Source: Galbula dea
Taxonomy: Eukaryota; Chordata; Aves; Piciformes; Galbulidae
DNA: 64,000 nt
Assembly: GCA_013399015.1 (NCBI GenBank)
Contig: VWZX01002553.1
Coordinates: 256,124-320,123 of the forward strand
Direction: 5' to 3'
The position numbers were made by a program, and so were the translations under genes. The notes beneath the pieces were generated by a model. The model was not told the origin of the DNA, searched no databases, and saw only the letters and a list, made by a program, of their open reading frames with translations. Below, piece by piece: positions 59,701 to 64,000 of the stretch. The stretch's first letter is position 1. The number at the start of each line of letters is the position of its first letter.

Positions 59701-62700
59701 ATTAAAGCCAACCGCTCCGCCCTGGCTGCCTGAACCATACATACATGCACAAATGCCAGATTCTCTTCATTCCAGGCTGCTGACTTCAAGAAGGACTTGC
59801 TCTGACAAGCTGGAAATGAGGGCTGGCAGCTTCGTCTGCAACTCAGAGGCTTTATCTCTCTCAGACACTCTTCCTAACATTTCCCACAAATACTGCTCTG
59901 CTGGTAGGAGCTGTTGTATCCCCAGGATGCCATCAGGCACTTATTCATAAAGCCTTCTGTTGTGTAACTCTCCTTAGAGCAGGCAAGGAAAACTTTGTAG
60001 AGCAACTGGCATCAGGCCCACAGGAGAGCTTGTTCTCCTTGTGCTTCAGCCTCATTATTTGGGGAGCAGTAGGGAGAGTCAGCTCAGCCTTTTCATACCT
60101 TTGTGTGTGTGTCCCCACACCAAGAGCTGGTGTTCTTTCCTCACAGAACTTCTACTGGCCAGCCTTGGTCTCCCACTTTGACTATTCCATTCATCTCCAG
60201 CTTCCAAAGCATATTCCTTGGCCCCTCTCTTTCCTCTCTGAACTGAGCTCCCACCTGGGTATGCCATCACTTCTTTCCCACAGCAAGCACAAGTTATTTG
60301 ACTTCTAGGTTCGTTCTGGCTCCAGCAGCAACTTCTATTTCTCTGATCTTGCCTCCTGGCATTATTATTTCACTTCTGCTTCAGCTCAGTGAAGGATGCC
60401 AGCTGTGTCCACCTGTTACGGGTTTTTTGCACGTCCTTTTAAGCTGTCTGCTTGTGCTGCATATGCAGTCTTTCACTTAGAGTATTTATACTTCCTGACC
60501 TATCTCAATCAATTGATGAACTCAGCCTTCAATAAATGTTTTCCTGGAGTGAAGCCTATATTTGAGAGATGTAATAATGTTTCTAGAGAGCATCTGTGCC
60601 AGTAATTGCAAGATGGCCTTGCTTTTGATGTTGGGGTTTTTTGTTTGTTTGTTTCAAAATGGATATTAGATAAAATATATTTTTCCATTCATAGAATATT
60701 TAACATGTGGAATTGAGATAACTTTAAGCTTGATGCAGTAAGGCATGCACCCTGATACACAAATTTATCATAAATCAGATCTGAGTAATCATGGTTGTGA
60801 CATGATTTCTGCTTAAAAGGGTATCTTTGATGTCATAACCATATTGCTTCACAAGCAGTTTGCAGTGTCACTTCAGGTTGTTGTAGGGTGTGTACCTGTA
60901 TATATTTCCTAAAAGCCATAAGACCAGCCAGTACCAAATGTCTGCCCAGTACTTCAGTGATTTCATAACTGTTAGTAGATCAAACTTTTTTTGGGGGGGG
61001 GGGCTGATTTTTGAGAGAGGGCTATTTTCACAGCAGCTGTGGCCTTGACTTATGGCTCAACTAATCCTGTTGAGGAGCAAAGGGATCCCACTAGTCTCAG
61101 TTCCAAATCTCTCCTGACCACAGGACTGGGTTATTTTGGACATGGTGTGAAAAAGATTGGTAGAACAAAACCTCTTATTTTGCCTTAAGTAGCTTAATAT
61201 GTGCAAAGAGCATGCAGCTCTGAAGCAGTGCTATAAGAGAATTAGAATCAGTGTTGTAGTGAGGATTTTCAACAAGAAGCCAGCATGAAGTATCCATAGC
61301 ATTTAACCTCTGTGGTTTATTCATCCTGGAGCAAGTGTAATTTAAAGTGACACCTCTATAATTGATGAAGTATCTTTTTACCATTTGTTTAATTACCAGT
61401 TTCAATGTCTAGAAAGCAGTGAATCAATAATTTACAGTGACGAACTTCCCTGTCTCCCTCTGGTTTTCTAGTTCAGCCATACAAACAATAGCTCCTGAAA
61501 CAAATCCTCAATTTTGCTGCTTTTCTTTTTATTTAGGTGATTTAAAAGAGCTTAACATTTTTGCTAGCCACAGGTGTACTCCAGCACAGCTGAAGCTGAT
61601 GGCAGAGCTCCCACTGACCTTAGTGAAGCACAGTTAATGTAGGGCTTGCCACAAACACTGTAACAGCTCTCATCTTTTTGCAGTCTCCTCTCATTATTGT
61701 AGAGTGGCTAAGGCTGAGCTCATGTTGTTTCTACAGTAGCAAATGATGCTGCTGGCCTGGCAGTATCTGAGAGCTGTTAGAGCAGAAAATATAAGCAAAG
61801 GAAGCCAAGCTGCTGCCTGCATTTTGTATGTATTTCTTACATTGCAGTCTGTGATAACATGTATTGATTGTCTGTGAAAGGTACCTATTTTGGAGGCTCT
61901 CAGGCCCTTCTTTCAGGGAAGAGCTCAGATTCTCTTATGGACCTGGATATCTTAGTTTCCCCAAGAAGACCTGTCAAAGCAGGGGAAAGAGTGTTTACTT
62001 CCCAATGGGATGAGACTGTGGGTCTCTTTGATGGACACATCTGGCCCATGTACTTAAAATACAGGAAAGAAGTGGAGGACTGTGGGGAGGATGTAATTTA
62101 TTTTTGTCATCATGCTGGCTGCCATGGACAGTAGGGTTTGCTCAGACAACATTGGAACAAAAGACCAAAAGATGTCCAAGTTCCACAAGATCTCCAAATC
62201 TGTGTATTTCTAGCAGGATGTGGCCTTATGTGGAAGGGCTCCCACCCAGGCACTGGTGGCCTCAAGACAGAAGGATCCTTTTCACTTTTTTGAGGATGTG
62301 CTCATTATCTGTATCAGCACAAGTGGATGCTTTCCTTTCCCTGTCTCTCTCTCTCTCTCTTAGGGGTGTTGGTCCTCATCTTCTGATGGAGAATGAAATG
62401 TTTTGGGTCAGTTGATATTTCTGTTAATGTCACAACTGTAACAACCAGCTGATTATACCCAAATAACAGGAGCTCCAGGTATTCCCCCCAGGATCCCTTA
62501 TTTGATTTGGAGATCACAACCCAGAAGTTGTTTTTGTTTGTGTGGTAGATATAAAGGGTCAACAGGAAGATTGCTTGGCCTGCCTGTGACTACCTATTTT
62601 GTCTGCTTCAGCAGCATTTATGCAGCTTTTTTTAGCTGCTTGATGTATTATTATAAGTAAACCAGAGAGAGAAAGGAAGGATTTGGACCTAGACACAGCT

Positions 62701-64000
62701 GTGGAGCAAATGTTTCCATTCACTGCATAGGCCCATGCTTATCCAGATGTGGAACATGCATTCTGGAGAACCACAAAGGAATAGGCTCCTTAGTTATCCT
62801 TTAGTGTGTATTTTGTCTTTATTGTTTATGAATTATATGTCCCTGATAAGGCAGAAAATCTTGCAAATGCTGTGAGCAGGATAGCCTAGTTCTCCTGGAT
62901 GAGCAGGGAGTTGAAACCACATCTTGGAGATGAGATATTCCTTAGAGATATTTCTTATACTTCAAAGGGTCCTTACAAAATTCCAAGTCAGTTTTTCATT
63001 TACTGGTTTGTTTCTTGTTGTTTGGTTTTTTTTTTTACATCAATGTGATTACTACTTTTACTTTTAAAAAACCTTGATTTAATGTAGTCTTGATTCAGTG
63101 GGAGTATCAGTTCTTAAAATATTGGGAAAACTACTGTGGCTCATTTGATGAGTGCAAGCTGATGCTGATGGATGTGGGATGTCCTGCTGAGGTGATGTCT
63201 GTATTTTCCAGGCATCCTGGAATGCTTTTGGCAGCACATGGCAACTCCTCATTCCCTGTGGACTGCTAACTGAGGATAGATCTACTTTAAAGTAAAAATC
63301 TGTACGATTCACAAAACCTTTGCTGTAGGAACTTTGGGGTACTGTCAGGCTGGTCAGAAGGAGATTACCTCAGTCAATACCCTTCATCTGGTGGCTTTTA
63401 CCCTCCTTTTCAGAAGCAACCAAAGAGGCAGGGTAAAGGGAAGCTGTACAGACATAAGCCAGCTGCAATATCATCTGCCCACGTGCTCCTGTTGGTTGCC
63501 AGGCCTCAAGTCTGACACGCTGCCAGATAGCCAGTCTGCACTCTGTGTCTACTTCTCTTTTGTCTGCTTTTGGAAGCTACTTAGGCCATTTCTTTTAGCA
63601 TAATCTGGCATTTCTGCACATCATTAGATATTCTTATTTTTGGGTTCATGATCTAGTTTCACTCCAGACTGTTGTTGAAACTCCTTAAACTTTTCATAGG
63701 GGACTTATGCCATCACAGTAAATGTAAAGTGCTCTTTGTTCCCTTACAAAGAAGGGTTTGAAAGAAGTTCAGTACCATATGTGTTCCTAATGGTTTTATT
63801 AGAACTTATTTATAACTTTTCACTGTCCCAAAATAACTGCCTGCCTTAGGCTAACCAAGTCAGAGAGAACAGAGGAAAAAGAAAGTGGTGGAAGTACGAG
63901 TTGTGCCTGTAAACTCTACACTTATAAATCGTCAACTTAAAAACGACTCCACTTGTTTGAATGTCTAAAGCATTGAATGTGCCCTTTTTTCTGGGCTCAC
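56744..64000 (+). other. MYO1C intron 1, remainder to window end
   Basis: A 7.3-kb stretch with no myosin motor exon seen. It contains a (TC)n run near 62344-62361, an 11-base G run at 60993-61003 and a C run near 59680. Open frames up to about 110 codons on both strands are not recognised and lack supporting splice context. Confidence 0.7.
62344..62361. repeat. (TC)n microsatellite
   Basis: About nine uninterrupted TC units. Confidence 0.9.

Overview
This is vertebrate nuclear DNA, most likely from a bird. The genes are split by GT-AG introns into exons of 8-193 bp. The introns are AT-rich, three CpG-rich promoter regions are visible, and the interspersed repeats are CR1 LINE 3' ends finishing in the TTCTATGA-type tail typical of birds and other sauropsids. 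Introns are shorter than is usual in mammals. No bacterial, viral or CRISPR content is visible.

Three protein-coding genes lie head-to-tail on the + strand. (1) PITPNA, phosphatidylinositol transfer protein alpha, runs from the window start to about 25.3 kb. Its first coding exon (six residues) is not visible and is probably just upstream. Exons 2-11 are all found, including an 8-bp microexon at 15637-15644, and a 3' UTR of about 2.8 kb follows. (2) INPP5K, an inositol polyphosphate 5-phosphatase with a SKICH domain, runs from about 25.4 kb to 39.5 kb. Twelve coding exons give 540 codons, including an N-terminal extension of about 92 residues placed before the catalytic domain. (3) The 5' end of MYO1C, an unconventional class I myosin, occupies 45.1 kb to the window end. 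Only the 25-codon first exon of the long-N-terminus isoform is present, behind a clear TATA box. A CpG-island region at about 47.1-48.2 kb looks like a second MYO1C promoter. The last 16 kb is intron 1, and no motor-domain exon was found.

The order PITPNA-INPP5K-MYO1C in one orientation matches human 17p13.3, which supports the alpha paralogue of PITPN and the other two names. Two of the genes concern phosphoinositides: PITPNA delivers phosphatidylinositol for phosphorylation, and INPP5K removes the 5-phosphate from PIP2/PIP3. MYO1C family members bind PIP2 through their tail and link membranes to actin.

Non-genic content: three CR1 fragments, two minisatellites (about 41 bp x 7 at the MYO1C CpG island; 37 bp x 5 in MYO1C intron 1), a 29-bp tandem duplication, several intronic inverted repeats, and a 35-base G run six bases after the INPP5K exon 1 splice donor. 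I found no convincing RNA gene and no evidence of an unknown multi-gene system. The most notable points are the microexon, the INPP5K N-terminal extension and start ambiguity, the G run at a splice donor, the paired MYO1C promoters, and a folded-back 66-nt intronic hairpin.
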